Shown here: piece by piece, positions 1 through 11,671 of the stretch
How positions within the stretch are numbered: the stretch's first letter is position 1
Layout: the number at the start of each line of letters is the position of its first letter
Assembly: GCA_017165825.1 (NCBI GenBank)
Contig: CM029366.1
Location: 30,230,397-30,294,396 of the forward strand
Origin: Hepsetus odoe
Lineage: Eukaryota; Chordata; Actinopteri; Characiformes; Hepsetidae
Direction of reading: 5' to 3'
Length of the DNA stretch: 64,000 nucleotides
Notes under the pieces: generated by a model
Database searches by the model: none
The model's input: the letters and a program-made list of their open reading frames with translations, nothing else
Told to the model about the DNA's origin: nothing
Made by a program: the position numbers and the translations under genes

Positions 1-700
1 GAAGAGTCAGTTTTCTATTGAGGTCATTGTTCATTTTCTGAACAGGCGCTCTCCAAACGGACAAAGCAGAATCAAGAAATGCCTCTGAAAGATCATGGCT
101 GCTGATTCTGATCCAGTTCCTTTATTAACCAGTCCGTTTTTATTTGTTCTTTGGATCCATTGAATAGCAACCTTCTGCAGAAATGATTTAATGTGGAGTT
201 TGACCACATCTTTCCGCTGCAGTCAGGACTGTTTCTATGCGTCTAAGAAATGTCACCAAACTGCATATTTGGGCTGAGCTCCAAGCCTTCTGGGTGTGAT
301 AATTTAATAGCATACACTACCAAAAAAGTAACATGTTAATCGCAGGGGCGCTGCAGAGTGAGGGCCTGAGGGGTCTGGGCTTCTTCACTTGAAGCCTGGT
401 TTCTGGTACCTCAGTAAATAAAGAAAGAAAACGACGCAGATAAATATTTACAAAATTTGTTTTTATGAGACAGGATGTTCTCTGAGAAAGTGCTTTGTTG
501 TTTAATTTTTGTGCCTTTCTGACTTCAAAATTTCCGATAAATCCATGTCCTGAACATGAGTTATAAAAAAGGCTCATCATAGGCAGGAAGGTTTCACATC
601 ATGCAAGGAAGTTTAGAATTTTTCATTTAAGGAGAAGACAAATGCAGAACCCACACCAGTAGGATCTCAAGAAAGCAGTCACTTTCTGAGAGATGAGGGA

Positions 701-835
701 AGTCCATCCGTTCGTCCATCCATCCGTCTGTCCATCCATCCACCCATTCGTCCATCCATCCATCTGTCCATCCATCCACCCATTCGTCCATCCATCCATC
801 TATCTATCTATCTATCCATTCATCCATCCATTTCT
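701..835. repeat. TCCA/TCTA microsatellite
   Basis: CCATCCATCCGT and CTATCTAT repeats; an internal block (CCACCCATTCGTCCAT) is duplicated. Confidence 0.9.
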
Positions 836-912
836 TTAACTGCTTTTCCTGATTAGGGTCTTGGTGTTGCTGGAGCCTTTTACAGAGCTCAGAGGACACC
901 TTCGTCTTCAGA

Positions 913-915
<3 letters not shown>

Positions 916-960
<45 letters not shown>
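916..960. repeat. (CA)n
   Basis: Pure CA dinucleotides, about 45 bp. Confidence 0.96.
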
Positions 961-962
<2 letters not shown>

Positions 963-1307
963 CATATGTAGGGGGCTGGTTTACTATCTGAAATCTCTTT
1001 GAGCTTTTCCTCTGACAAACACCCATCCTTCATTCGGTGTCAAATAATTTATTGTATGGTTTGGATTAAATTGGTTCATGTTGAAAAGATGTGGACTGAA
1101 GCAGGCCTCGGCTAAAGCAGACAGTGCTGTGTGTGTGTGTGTGTGTGTGTGTGGCGGCGGGGTGTCATTAGTGGCAGTAAAATCAATAATCCTGCTTTTT
1201 TTGACAAACACACTGATTGTTTTTAGGCGTACCCACAATCAGAGCTAGAACCTAAATCTGTTTAAACTCAGAACGTTTGCTCCTTGCTTTCTGTAGAGAG
1301 ATCAGAT

Positions 1308-1361
<54 letters not shown>
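1308..1361. repeat. (GT)n
   Basis: Pure GT dinucleotides; a shorter GT tract lies at 1130-1153. Confidence 0.96.
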
Positions 1362-1362
<1 letters not shown>

Positions 1363-1989
1363 CCTGTAATTAGAAGTAGTGGCCGCGTGTCTGGGGAGAT
1401 ATAGATGCAGTCAAAGCTGTCTCCATGGATAGCACACACATCGCCTGCCATTTAAATGTCAAAGTGTCGGGGACTTATCGAGGGACAGAGACGTGTGGAT
1501 GTATGTGGAGGTAGGAGGCGAGTCAGAGTTTGGGTAGGGGTTTAACAGGTAGGTGGTGGAGAGTCCTAATGAATGTGAATACTTTCACAACGTCTGACAT
1601 GTCTGGAAGCTTATTATTCACTTCCAATTCACAGAAGAATGTAGATGCCAATACTTGTGAAATCCTAGGCATTCGTGTGAAACCATTTAACTCTTTTGAC
1701 ATTTTGTGTCAGACTTTAAGAGCTTAACACATCTCTCAACACCTGGTTGTTCAACATTTTGTCTGAAAAAAAAAAGACGCGCCCCTCTGGTGCAGGAGAA
1801 ACAAGTGAAGAATGCGGGTCAAGCTGGATGTGGTCCCGACCATCATAGTCGGTCTGGAGTAAGATATTTTCTCAAATATTTGAGTTTTCTCTCCCATAAT
1901 GCTTTAGTTTTTCCACTTTTCCTACTTGTAATTTAATGACTCAAATTGCTCACTCACTCATTTCACAGTCTGTCCTCTCATCTCATTCT

Positions 1990-2150
1990 TCCTGTCCTCC
2001 AAATCTTTCTTTCACACCGACTGCTTGCATGTCTATCTCAGCATCTCTAACTCTGACACCTCCAGCACTGCTGCTTGTCTTTTCATCAGCACCATTTTCT
2101 CCAATCCGTATAACGTAGATGGTCTCATTACTGTCCTGTAAACATTCTGC
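1990..2150 (-). pseudogene. RTE-type LINE fragment
   Basis: The complement of 15765-15880 is recognisable: GCATCTCTAACTCTGACACC, CTTGTCTTTTCATCAGCACC, CCAATCCGTATAACGTAG and ACTGTCCTGTAAAC. Covers the K-V-Y-R-T/MLYGLE part of the reverse transcriptase C terminus. Confidence 0.75.
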
Positions 2151-2646
2151 AGCTGGTACTCGTCTTTTTCATGATATTGTGTTTATCAGTGATGTGATTT
2201 GGTCTTCATTTGGTGGTGCTTGGGTTCGAATCAGTTGGACATCTGGCTTCAGCTGTGCTGAAGGTGTTCTGGGTTCTATTTGGGGGTTTGATTTGGACCT
2301 TTAGGCCTGAAATTTGGAGCTCTGGGCCGACGCCTGTCTTCAGTGTCTCGTGTCAGGACTTGCAGAGGAGCATGTGAGGGGAGTGGGGCTGTGAGACAAA
2401 TCCACAACAGGATCTGGAGCAGAGGTGACTGTTTCTATAGCAACAGTGCAGTGAGCTAACCTGCAATGGCCCGGCTGGAACAAGAGCGAAGGAGTCTGGA
2501 CGCTGGTCACATGACCTCGTCTGCTTATCGTCTGGAAACGAGCTGGGGGCGTGTGCCGCGGTCAATTTTCCTCACTGATAAAGCTGTGTACACGCATGTT
2601 CACACACTGAGGTTTATCTTAGGTTTGCTCCTTCGACAGAGTTTGG

Positions 2647-2648
<2 letters not shown>

Positions 2649-2707
<59 letters not shown>

Positions 2708-2713
2708 GTGTGT
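2649..2713. repeat. (GT)n
   Basis: GT dinucleotides with one GC interruption; a second tract is at 2850-2875. Confidence 0.96.
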
Positions 2714-2970
2714 TAATTGGTAGTGAAAGTAAATGTGTGCTTAACCTAAAGCCCTGAGAGAGACCAGCCGAGAGAGACCAGCTACAACAGATGGCTCAAC
2801 TTGCCCAGGGGCATACAGTAGGACGGATTGACCAGGGATACACACTTCTATGTGTGTGTGTGTGTGTGTGTGTGTCCTCTGTGTTTGCTGAGTCATTTTT
2901 TTTTCTATCACACTTACATAATTCTAGCATGCAGCTCCCTGAACCCTGTGTTTACTGCAGGTTATTTAGC

Positions 2971-5900
2971 AGGTGGTGTGTGGTGATGTATAGTAATGCA
3001 TGGTGTTGTGTGGTGCTGTATAATGATGTTTGGTGTGGTGGATTTCTAGTGATGGTGTGATGTGTGTAGTGATCATGCAATGTGAGGTGTGTAGGTATGA
3101 TGTGAGGTGTGTGATGATGATGTGAGCTGTGTAGTGATGATGTGAGGTGTGTAGTGATGATGTGAGGTGTGGTGATGTGAGGTGTGGTGATAGTGATGAT
3201 GTGAAGTGTGTAGTGATTATGTGAAGTATGTAGGTATGATGTGAGGTGTGTAGTGATGATGTGAAGTGTGTAGTGATGTATGAAGTGTGCTTAGTGATGA
3301 TGTGGCTTTGTTGTGATGTGAAGTGTGTAGTGATGAGTGTGTAGTGATGCAGAGGTGTGAGTGAAGGTCTTGAGCTGTATAGTGAAGATGTGAGGTGTGG
3401 TGAAGTGAAGTGTGTAGTGATGTGATGTGTGTAGTGATGATGTGAAGTGTGTAGTGATGATGTGAAGTGTGTAGTGATGTAAGCGTGTAGTGATGTGAAG
3501 TAGTGATGTGAAGTGTGTGTGATCTGAAGTGTGTAGTGATGTGATGTGTGTAGTGATGATGTGAAGTGTGTAGTGATGTGAGGCGTGTAGTGATGTGAAG
3601 TGTGTAGTGATGTGAAGTGTGTAGTGATGTGATGTGTGTAGTGATGTGAAGTGTGTAGTGATGTGATGTGTGTAGTGATGATGTGAAGTGTGTAGTGATG
3701 TAAGTGTGTGAGTGACAAGTGTGAGGGTGTAAGTGATGTGAGGTGTGTGTAGTGATGATGTGAAGTATGTAGGGATGATGTGATGTGTGTAGTGATGTGA
3801 AGTGTGTAGTGATGTGATGTGTGTAGTGATGATGTGAAGTGTGTAGTGATGTGAAGTGTGTAGTGATGATGTGAGGTGTGTAGTGATGATGTGAGGTGTG
3901 TAGTGATGATGTGAAGTATGTAGGGATGATGTGAGGTGTGTAGTGATGATCTGACGTGTGTAGTGATGATGTGAGCTGTAGTGATGTGAAAGTGTGGTGA
4001 TGTGAAAGTGTGTAGTGATGTGAAGTATGTGGTATGATGTGAGCTGTGTAGTGATGATGTGGTGTGTAGTGATGATGTGAGGTGTGGTGATGGCGAGGTG
4101 TGGTGATGTGAGCTGTGTAGTGATGTGAGGTGTGGTGATGTGGGCTGTGTAGTGATGTGAGGTGTGGTGATGGCAAGTGTGTAGTGATGATGTGGAGAGT
4201 GTGGCAGGTATGATGTGGTGTGTAGTGATGTGAGCTGTGTAGTGATGATGTGAGGTGTATAGTGATGATGTGAAGTGTGTAGTGATGTGAGGTGTGTGAT
4301 GATGATGTGAGGTGTGTAGTGATGATGTGAGGTGTGGTGATGTGAGGTGTGGTGATGTGAGCTGTGTAGTGATGTGAGGTGTGGTGATGTGAGCTGTGTA
4401 GTGATGATGGTGTGGTGATGTGGAAGTGTGTAGTGATGTGAAGTGTAGAACATGATGTGAGTGTATGTAGTGATGATGTGAGCTGTGTAGTGATGATGTG
4501 AGGTGTGTGGTATTGATGTAGTGTGTAGTGATGATGTGGGGTGTGATGGCAAGTGTGTAGTAATGATGAGGTGTGTAGTGATGATGTGAGGTGTGTAGTG
4601 ATGATGTGAGGTGTGTAGTGATGTGAGGTGTGTGATGATGATGTGAGGTGTGTAGTGATGATGTAGGGTGTGTAGTGATGTGAGGTGTGTAGTGATGAAG
4701 TGTGTAGTAATGATGTGAGGTGTGGTAGAGTGTGTGTGGTACTGAAGTATGTAGGTATGATGTAGACTGTGTAGTGATGATGGCGAGGTGTGCCAGTGGT
4801 GATGTGAGGTGTGTAGTGGTGATGTGAGGTGTGTAGTGGTGATGTGAGGTGTGTAGTGGTGATGTGAAGTGTGTAGTGATGATGTGAGGTGTGTAGTGGT
4901 GATGTGAGGTGTGCCAGTGATGTGAGGTGTGTAGTGGTGATGTGATGTGTGTAGTGGTGATGTGAGGTGTGTAGTGATGATGTGAAGTGTGTAGTGCTGG
5001 TGTGAAGTGTGTAGTGCTGGTGTGAAGTGTGTAGCGATGGTGTGAAGTGTGTAGTGATGTCAGGTGTGTAGTGATATGAAGTGTGTAGTGCTGGTGTGAA
5101 GTGTGTAGTGATGATGTGAGGTGTGTAGTGATGACGTAAAGTGTGTAGTGAGGTGTGTAGTGATGGTATGAAGTGTGTTGTGATGGTCTGAAGTGTGTAG
5201 TGATGATGTGAGGTGTGTAGTGATGGTGCGAAGTGTGTAGAGATGTGAAGTGCGTAGTGGTGATGTGAGGTGTGTAGAGATGTGAAGTGTGTAGTGATGA
5301 TGTGAGGTATGTAGTGATGATGTGAGGTCCGTAGTGGTGATGTGAGGTGCGTAGTGGTGATGTGTGGTGTGATGTGATGGTGTGAACTGTGTAGTGCTGT
5401 GAAGTGCGTAGTGGTGATGTGAGGTGTGTAGTGATGATGTGAAGTGTGTAGTGATGGTGTGAAGTGTGTAGAGATGTGAAGTGCGTAGTGGTGATGTGAG
5501 GTGTGTAGTGATGATGTGAAGTGTGTAGTGGTGATGTGAGGTGCGTAGTGGTGATGTGTGGTGTGGTGTGATGGTGTGAACTGTGTAGTGGTGTGAAGTG
5601 TGTAGTGATGATGTGAGGTGTGGTGGTGATGTGAAGTGTGTAGTGATGATGTGAGGTGTGTAGTGGTGTGAAGTGTGTAGTGATGATGTGAGGTGTGTAG
5701 AGATGTGAAGTGTGTAGTGATGATGTGAGGTGTGTAGAGATGTGAAGTGTGTAGTGATGATGTGAGGTGTGGTGGTGATGTGAAGTGTGTAGTGATGATG
5801 TGAAGTGTGTAGTGATGATGTGAAGTGTGTAGTGGTGTGAAGTGTGTAGTGATTAGGTGGCGTGTGTAGTGATGGTGTGAAGTGTGTAGTGGTGTGAAGT

Positions 5901-6115
5901 GTGTAGTGGTGTGAAGTGTGTAGTGGTGTGAAGTGTGTAGTGATTAGGTGACGTGTGTAGTGATGATGTGAAGTGTGTAGTGATTAGGTGACGTGTGTAG
6001 TGATGGTGTGAAGTGTGTAGTGATTAGGTGATGTGTGTAGTGATGGTGTGAAGTGTGTTGTGATGAGGTGACATGTATGGTGATGATGTGATGCGTGTCT
6101 TGATGGTGTGAGATG
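2971..6115. repeat. 3.1-kb minisatellite, about 20-bp unit
   Basis: Tandem copies of GTGTGTAGTGATGATGTGAG and shorter 17-bp variants lacking one GAT. Subdomains differ: AGCTGTGTAG variants before about 4780, GTGGTGATG variants at 4790-5100, and a higher-order pattern with GTGATTAGGTGACGT near 5850-6060. Long open frames on the minus strand, rich in T, H, S and Y, arise from the repeat and are not genes. Confidence 0.97.
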
Positions 6116-6234
6116 TTTAGGCAGTCTGGAGTCTGATGTTGTCTTTAGTGGAGCAGCATAAACCTGTTTACACGTGAAGAGTTTTAGACAGCAGTCAGCT
6201 CAACAAGTGTGCACAGGAGAGCAGTTAGTCCACA

Positions 6235-6278
<44 letters not shown>
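6235..6278. repeat. (AC)n
   Basis: Pure AC dinucleotides, followed 85 bp later by a CT tract. Confidence 0.96.
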
Positions 6279-6280
<2 letters not shown>

Positions 6281-6359
6281 TGCAGCTACTGCCCTCACAA
6301 GAAACATCCACACTGCTGCCAGGATGGTCCCTGAAAACAGTCTATTAATAGTAAAGTCT

Positions 6360-6365
6360 CCCTTC

Positions 6366-6413
<48 letters not shown>

Positions 6414-6446
6414 CCTCTCTCTCCCTCTCTCTCTCTCTCTCCTCCC
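6360..6446. repeat. (CT)n, interrupted
   Basis: CTCT runs broken by CCCT. Confidence 0.95.
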
Positions 6447-7219
6447 GCCTAACCCCATCTCTCGTTCTGCCTTCCGCTTGATGAGTCAGAAGAAAAGCGT
6501 GTGCGTGACTGGTGGTCTTCCCTTTGCTTGTTAAAGTTCATTTGGGAGATAAATGAATTCTGGGTTAAACTTAAGTGTAGGTTAGAGTTCTCTATACTGC
6601 AAGACATCCACAGGACTTAAGCCTTTTATGAAAATTGACACAAACTTAGACAATTATAAAGGCTTGTTCCAGCGAAGGAAACTGATGAAAGTAGGTTTAT
6701 GTCAGCTGTCATCAAGGCTAATGTAGCTGCCATGCAGCCTTATGAATTCCAGCCTACAGTAAAGCAATACTGATCTGTTCAGTCCCATTCATCACATATT
6801 AAATAAATGCCAGCGGTGCGAAACACGAGAGGGAAGAAGACGTCTTCCACGCAGGGTCCAGCTGGTTTCAGACGTTTGAAGCGGTTAAAATGTTTGTAAT
6901 ATGGAACTTTAGAGTGGAAAATATAAATCAATACACCTGCATATCTGGAGTGCTATTGTTGTTAATAGAATTAAGACACACTTCTTTTGCCAAACCAAAA
7001 GTAGACACATGTCAGTGCTTCGTTACAGCAACTTAAAATCTAAAAGAATTCAAGAGTGAGGTGAATTTTATCATACATTAAATGAATTGAATACACTTTG
7101 CTCATTTTGCCTCTTCATGGACTGGCAGCCTGTCTGGGGTTTTGCTCTGTTGTCGCCCTATAAGGACTTACAAGGATTTTCTCCTTAAAGAGCTGGCTGC
7201 TGCTTACGAACACTGCTGA

Positions 7220-7530
7220 ATCTTCAGCTCATCATTTTGTGATGTCATGAAAAGTAAGTCATTTATACACAGTTTGGCCCCGCCCATTCACTCTGTCGTT
7301 GAGTGTTTCATCCTGAACCGCTTTCTAAAAGAGGCCCGACAGCCAGTCAGAACAGAGCTCATTTACATATGAGTCTTAAAGGCATAGCAATAAAAAAAAC
7401 CTTTAATCTGAGGTTGAAAATGTAATGAAAAAAGAGATTATGACCAGTTAAGTTGATCAGAACACATAAAATATCACTAATGGGCCTCAAGGCAACACAA
7501 AAATGCTGTACAGGCCCTTTAACTTCCTTT
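7220..7530. mobile_element. Possible MITE-like dispersed repeat
   Basis: TGATGTCATGAAAAGTAAGT, TGGCCCCGCCCATTCACTC and ACAGCCAGTCAGAACAGAGC look like a dispersed fish repeat, ending in GGCCCTTTAAC. No second copy in the window and no clear terminal repeats. Confidence 0.35.
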
Positions 7531-8279
7531 AAATGTGCAGCGTGTCCACTACACCACAAGTAGTGTATCACCAGATACTCGGCATTAAAGGACTTGATCT
7601 GGGATCAGAGGCAAAAAAATAAAATAAACAGGACAAAATAAAAGATCTGAGCTTCAGATCTCACACTTAGCTCTGTTGCCCTTGAAAGCCTGTCCTCTGC
7701 AGTGGATGTGAAGGAGGGATGAGTGGAGGAGAGGGGGAGAGAGGGAGGAGAGGAGCTCTGGGCCGCCTGCGGAGAGCAGCCAGCGGGGAGCCGCTGCGAG
7801 CGACTGTGCTGGCATTAGACTAGATGGATGCTCTGCTCTCAAGCCCCGTTTAAACTTCAGGACACAACACACACTCTCAGTGCAGAGTGAGGCGAAGTGG
7901 CTACACATAGAGATCACACACTCGCGGACTGGGCCCAGCGCTGAAAAGACGCCTGCGTTTTGCTTGACTTGTGGCAGTTGGCCGTTTTGGGCTAATTACG
8001 GAAGGAGACAAATCGAGCCAAGGACGTCTCAGAGATGAGAAGATTATCAGCTCGAGCTTTCCACGATCATTCATGCTCATATTCACGACACAAATCCAGA
8101 GCTTTCTGTGTGATAGCCATTATTATGCAGCTGGTGAGATGGCTCGGAAGTGATAGTGCGACAGGAAATTAGAATTGCAGGATCCACCTCGTCCCATATA
8201 AACAATGCTGTGCGAAGATCTCCAGCTCTCATTGTAGGAAGTTGAGGCAAAAGGTTCAGTGATTTACTGCAACATGTGC

Positions 8280-8430
8280 AAACAACATGTTCTTTGCAGG
8301 TTCAAATCTCACCTCCAGCACCACCACCATTGGGTTCCTGAGCAAAATCCTCAACCCCATGTTTCTCTGGGAGACCATCCCCGGTATTAGGAACTGGAAG
8401 TCATTCTGGATAAGACATACGGCATAAGAC
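8280..8430 (+). mobile_element. SINE2 remnant, diverged
   Basis: GGTTCAAATCTCACCTCCAG B-box region, CCACCACCATTGGGTTCCTG, and ACTGGAAGTCATTCTGGATA, aligning to the intact 60364 element. Confidence 0.7.
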
Positions 8431-8543
8431 AAAGACATGTAAACGCACTCTATAACGTTATTCTTCAGCCCAGTCTGAACTCTCTTAGGCAACAGTTCTT
8501 GTCTTAGTCATCGTTAGGAATAGTTCTCCAGGCTTCTTGGAGG

Positions 8544-8670
8544 GGGGCAGTGGTGGCCTAGTGGTTGGGGCATTGGCCGCATGATTGGAGGATCAGGGGT
8601 TCAAACCCCTTCCCAATGGGTCGCCCTGAGGTACCCTTGAGCAAGGTGCCGTCCCCGTCACGCTCCTCCC
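8544..8670 (+). mobile_element. SINE1 head (tRNA-derived), chimeric
   Basis: Starts GGGGCAGTGGTGGCCTAG (A-box region). B-box-like GGGTTCAAACCCC is near 8598, followed by CCCTGAGGTACCCTTGAGCA. The body stops after the CACGCTCC block and continues into a different, SINE3-like tail (8671-8793). Confidence 0.85.
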
Positions 8671-8793
8671 CTACGATGGGCTGGCGACCTGTCCAGGGTG
8701 TGTCCCCTGTCTGTCGCCCTATGTGAGCTGGGATGGACTCCAGCACCACCCCCGTAACCCCGGTTGGGACGAGCGGCAGAAAATGACTGACTT
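8671..8793 (+). mobile_element. SINE3-type tail joined to a SINE1 head
   Basis: GGCGACCTGTCCAGGGTGT, CTGGGATGGACTCCAGCACC and GGACGAGCGGCAGAAAATGA blocks recur at 9905, 29480 and 57530 with SINE3-type elements. Confidence 0.8.
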
Positions 8794-9613
8794 ACTGGCT
8801 TCTAGGAGAGCTTTCCAAAGCTCTTCTCTGCAGCCTTTCTTTGAGGAGTTGGTCCTGCACTGCTTCTGCGTCCGAAATGGTTTAGGTACTGGGACTGAAC
8901 TGAACATGAGAAACAAAACTTTGTCCTTCTGAAAGCCTGGAGACCTGTTCTTCAATATATTCAAAATATAAAAAAGTCTGGCAATTTGGTAGCAAAACGT
9001 GAGACTTTGGACTGTTATCAGTAAGAACATGGTATCAAGACAGTAATGAGGTTAATGAAGCTGACAAGTCATAGGAGCTTATTTTATTGTAATAAAAAAA
9101 TCCCCTGGAGCAGTCCAGGGATTTCAATTAGACTTGCTGATGTGGTTTCTGACCTTGTGTGACCCTGTGGACGTGGACAAAAGTACAGGTAATGGCTAAT
9201 TACAGTAGGAGAAGCCTTAATGGAGCTACAGTTTCCTTATGTAGCTGTATTGTACAGGACCAGAAATACATAAAGCATGTCTATTAGAGAAACACGTCTT
9301 TCAGCTACATGTTTTTTGAGGCAACAAAGATTTATGTCGTCTGGAAATTGCTCATTTTCATTTAGTCTACATTATTTTTTTACACCTTAAGCCTCCATTG
9401 TGATCTAGATCTTTTGTAAACCTTAAGATTAAGTACATGTTTGGAGTGATGGGCTATTTTAGAGGTCTTTATTATGAAGCTCATTTAAAAGACAACTGGT
9501 GTCAAAGTGGTGCACAATAAAATCAACTTGAATAACAAATGGTTGATTAACTAAAAGGTGAAAAGTACAAGTACATTCAAAAAGCAAATAAAATAAAAAT
9601 CTTTAGAACATCT

Positions 9614-9832
9614 TCTTTCGGCTGCTCCCGTTTGGGGGTCTATTTCTTCCGGTCCTCTGCATCTTCTTCTTTTACACCGATCGCCTGTGTGTCCTCTCTC
9701 ACCACGTCCATACACCTCCTCTTTGGTCTTCCTCTTCTCCTCTTCCCTGGCAGCTCCATCCTCCACATCCTCCTCCCGATATAATCCTCGTCTCTCCTCT
9801 TGACACGTCCAAACCAACGCAACCTTGCTTGT
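9614..9832 (-). pseudogene. RTE-type LINE 3' fragment
   Basis: Minus strand, including the 3' terminus (GGCTGCTCCCGTTTGGGG complement). It encodes ARLRWFGRVKRRDEDYIGRR and GKRRRGRPKRRCMDVVRED, the typical C-terminal tail of this LINE reverse transcriptase. It is a small remnant without an intact open frame for the enzyme. Confidence 0.88.
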
Positions 9833-9896
9833 AAAAACAGTAAATCTTAAGTAAAGTAAATCATAATTAACATTATGAACCACCGCCTATCCTTTC

Positions 9897-10015
9897 TACT
9901 CTGCAGCTGACTGGCGACCTGTCCGTGGTGGTGTTTTTGTTTGTTTTCTGGCCTATGCACTCTATGGGGATTAGGCTCCAGCACCCCCCTCTGGTTAGGA
10001 TAAGTGGATCTCCTA
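9897..10015 (+). mobile_element. SINE3 tail fragment
   Basis: GACTGGCGACCTGTCCGTGG, GGCTCCAGCACCCCCCTCTG and GGATAAGTGGATCTCC. Confidence 0.75.
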
Positions 10016-10216
10016 CACTGAACAACCATTTCATGCTAATTTCTCCATAATTCAGTTGTGAAGGCGTAAACAAAGTCAGTCAGACAACAATGGAATGATT
10101 CATTGTAGAGAAAATTTAATTTTCAGCGGTGGTGAAAGGAACCAGGGGATCGTGATTTAATTATAAGCCTTTATTTATTATCCAAACCCAACAAGGAACT
10201 TGCATGTCTTCGGAAG

Positions 10217-10420
10217 GTGAAAGTGACTCATTTCTGTCATCTTTGCTTTTCACCCATGAACACTGTGCAGCAGGAGGCAGCTATTTAAAGCTCCCGGGGA
10301 GCAGTGATGGGGACGCTACCTTGCTGAGGGGTACCTCAGGGCAACCTAGGGGTCTGGGATTCAAAACCAAGACCTTCTGATCCTGGGACTCCCCCCTCAA
10401 GCACTAGGCCACCGCTGCCC
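10217..10420 (-). mobile_element. SINE1 copy, near full length
   Basis: Minus-strand copy with AAAGTGACT tail complement, GGGTACCTCAGGGCAACCT block and CTAGGCCACCGCTGCCC head complement. Confidence 0.9.
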
Positions 10421-11258
10421 TGAGTTTTTCATGTAATGTCCATGATGGTAAACTCTTGGGAAATCTGAAATAGTAGAATATAATTCTTTAATACTGTTAC
10501 TCTCCTCCTCTAATGGATTTGAAAATAAGATTTAGACTAAAATCTTCACAAAGCTGTTATTAAACAACATCTCAAACTGACTATTTATAGGCAATCTATA
10601 CTGTTTATAGTTTCAAAGGCAACTCTTTAGACGTCTGGTTCCTATCACCACTGTTGTGAACTGTTTTGGCTCATTAAAATGGAGAATTTCACATCATACC
10701 ACTCAGAATGACTTTTTTTCATCTGATCTGTTGAAGAATTGGTGAAATTGCTCTTTAATGTGACTCTTAACGGCCCATCAGCACTAAGCTCTGAGTAATG
10801 TCCTCCATATTAGCTGCCTTTTGTCTCATCGATGGACATGTAACCACCTTGTCTTAAAAACCAAATGCCATGTTGAAGATTCACCTCCGTTCGCCATGCG
10901 GTTTGCAGACGTTTCTGCTCACTGAGCACATTTTCCCGTTTCACCTCGAGCGGTTACCAAACCGTCCCGGACTCCAAACGCTAATCTGTTTAACAAAAAT
11001 AAATCTCTCGCTCTGCAAATCAAAAGATGCATGCAGGGCTGCACACCAAATCGCAGCGAATGACAAACGGCATTAAGAGCGATTACCATTTCTGTCTCCT
11101 AAGAGCAGCCCCAGGGCAGGGTCATTATTTCATTACCGCAGTGTTTCATTAGACAGCACTGAAAAGCGAGAGCATCTGAGGAGTGCGCCCTTCATGCTTC
11201 CATCACTACTTCTCTACATTTCTGCACATCTGAGGACAAGAGGCCAATGCGAGGGTTT

Positions 11259-11505
11259 GGGGGCAGCGATGTCCTAGTGGTTATGAACTAGGCCCCTTAA
11301 TTGGGAGGTCATGGGTTTGAATTCTGGAGCAGTAGGTAACCCTGAGGTACCCTTGCGGAAGGTACTGTCCCCATCACTGCTCCCTGGGCAATGGATATGG
11401 CTGCCAACTGCTGCACTGTAAGTGAGGGTTGTGTAGAGAAGCATTTTCTTGTCATTTATTGTGTGCTGTGTTGTGTTCACAGTGACAACTAGTCACTTTC
11501 ACTTT
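11259..11505 (+). mobile_element. SINE1 copy, full length
   Basis: GGGGGCAGCGATGTCCTAG head, GGGTTTGAATTCT B-box, ATGGATATGGCTG mid-block, and AGTCACTTTCACTTT end. Lies 120 bp upstream of the 11627 exon. Confidence 0.92.
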
Positions 11506-11626
11506 ATTTATTTCATGGGTTGGACATTCGGTGACGGAACAGGAACCAGGATTGATGTTTAGGGGTTTTAGAACGGACTGAGGGTTCTCCTGCGTTAATG
11601 TGATCTTATTTCTCTCTTTTTTTCAG

Positions 11627-11671
11627 GAGAGTGATATACAGTACTACGACTCCAAGGCTGATTCTGATTAT
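11627..11671 (+). CDS. cacna2d2: cacna2d2 internal exon (45 nt), upstream of the VWA domain
   Basis: Candidate 15-codon exon reading ESDIQYYDSKADSDY. It is bounded by a T-rich tract ending in TTTTTTTCAG and by a strong donor, TAT|GTAAGT. Phase is 0 at both ends, so it joins in frame to the exon at 26013, whose SEDGDDEN start continues the acidic stretch. Small exons with a YYxAK/YYDSKAD-like core lie just before the 'DPNF' exon in alpha2delta-1/2 genes, from family knowledge. The product is the extracellular alpha2 part of the calcium-channel alpha2delta subunit, which promotes channel trafficking to the plasma membrane. Because the exon is so short, its identity rests mainly on splice sites, phase and position. 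It could in principle be alternatively spliced, since removing 45 nt keeps the frame. Confidence 0.72.

Larger units (their letters stand above)
1..11626 (+). other. Upstream cacna2d2 intron (partial, at least 11.6 kb)
   Basis: No exon recognised. The stretch holds CA/GT and TCCA microsatellites, a 3.1-kb minisatellite (2971-6115), three SINE1 copies, a SINE2 remnant, RTE fragments on the minus strand near 2000 and 9614-9832, and a possible MITE-like repeat near 7220-7530. I see nothing specific in 100-690, 1380-1990, 6480-7210, 7540-8270, 8800-9600 or 10430-11250 beyond ordinary intron sequence. Short ORFs here lack splice sites or known motifs. Confidence 0.75.

Noticed and set aside
2966..4552. 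528-codon minus-strand open frame (T/H/S/Y-rich), and the 319-codon frame inside it
   Set aside because: Lies wholly within the 20/17-bp minisatellite; the composition is dictated by the repeat and there is no domain, splice or start context.
8544..8630. tRNA gene-like A and B boxes in this and other SINE heads
   Set aside because: No complete cloverleaf with acceptor stem; sequences continue into SINE bodies and are repeated throughout the window.
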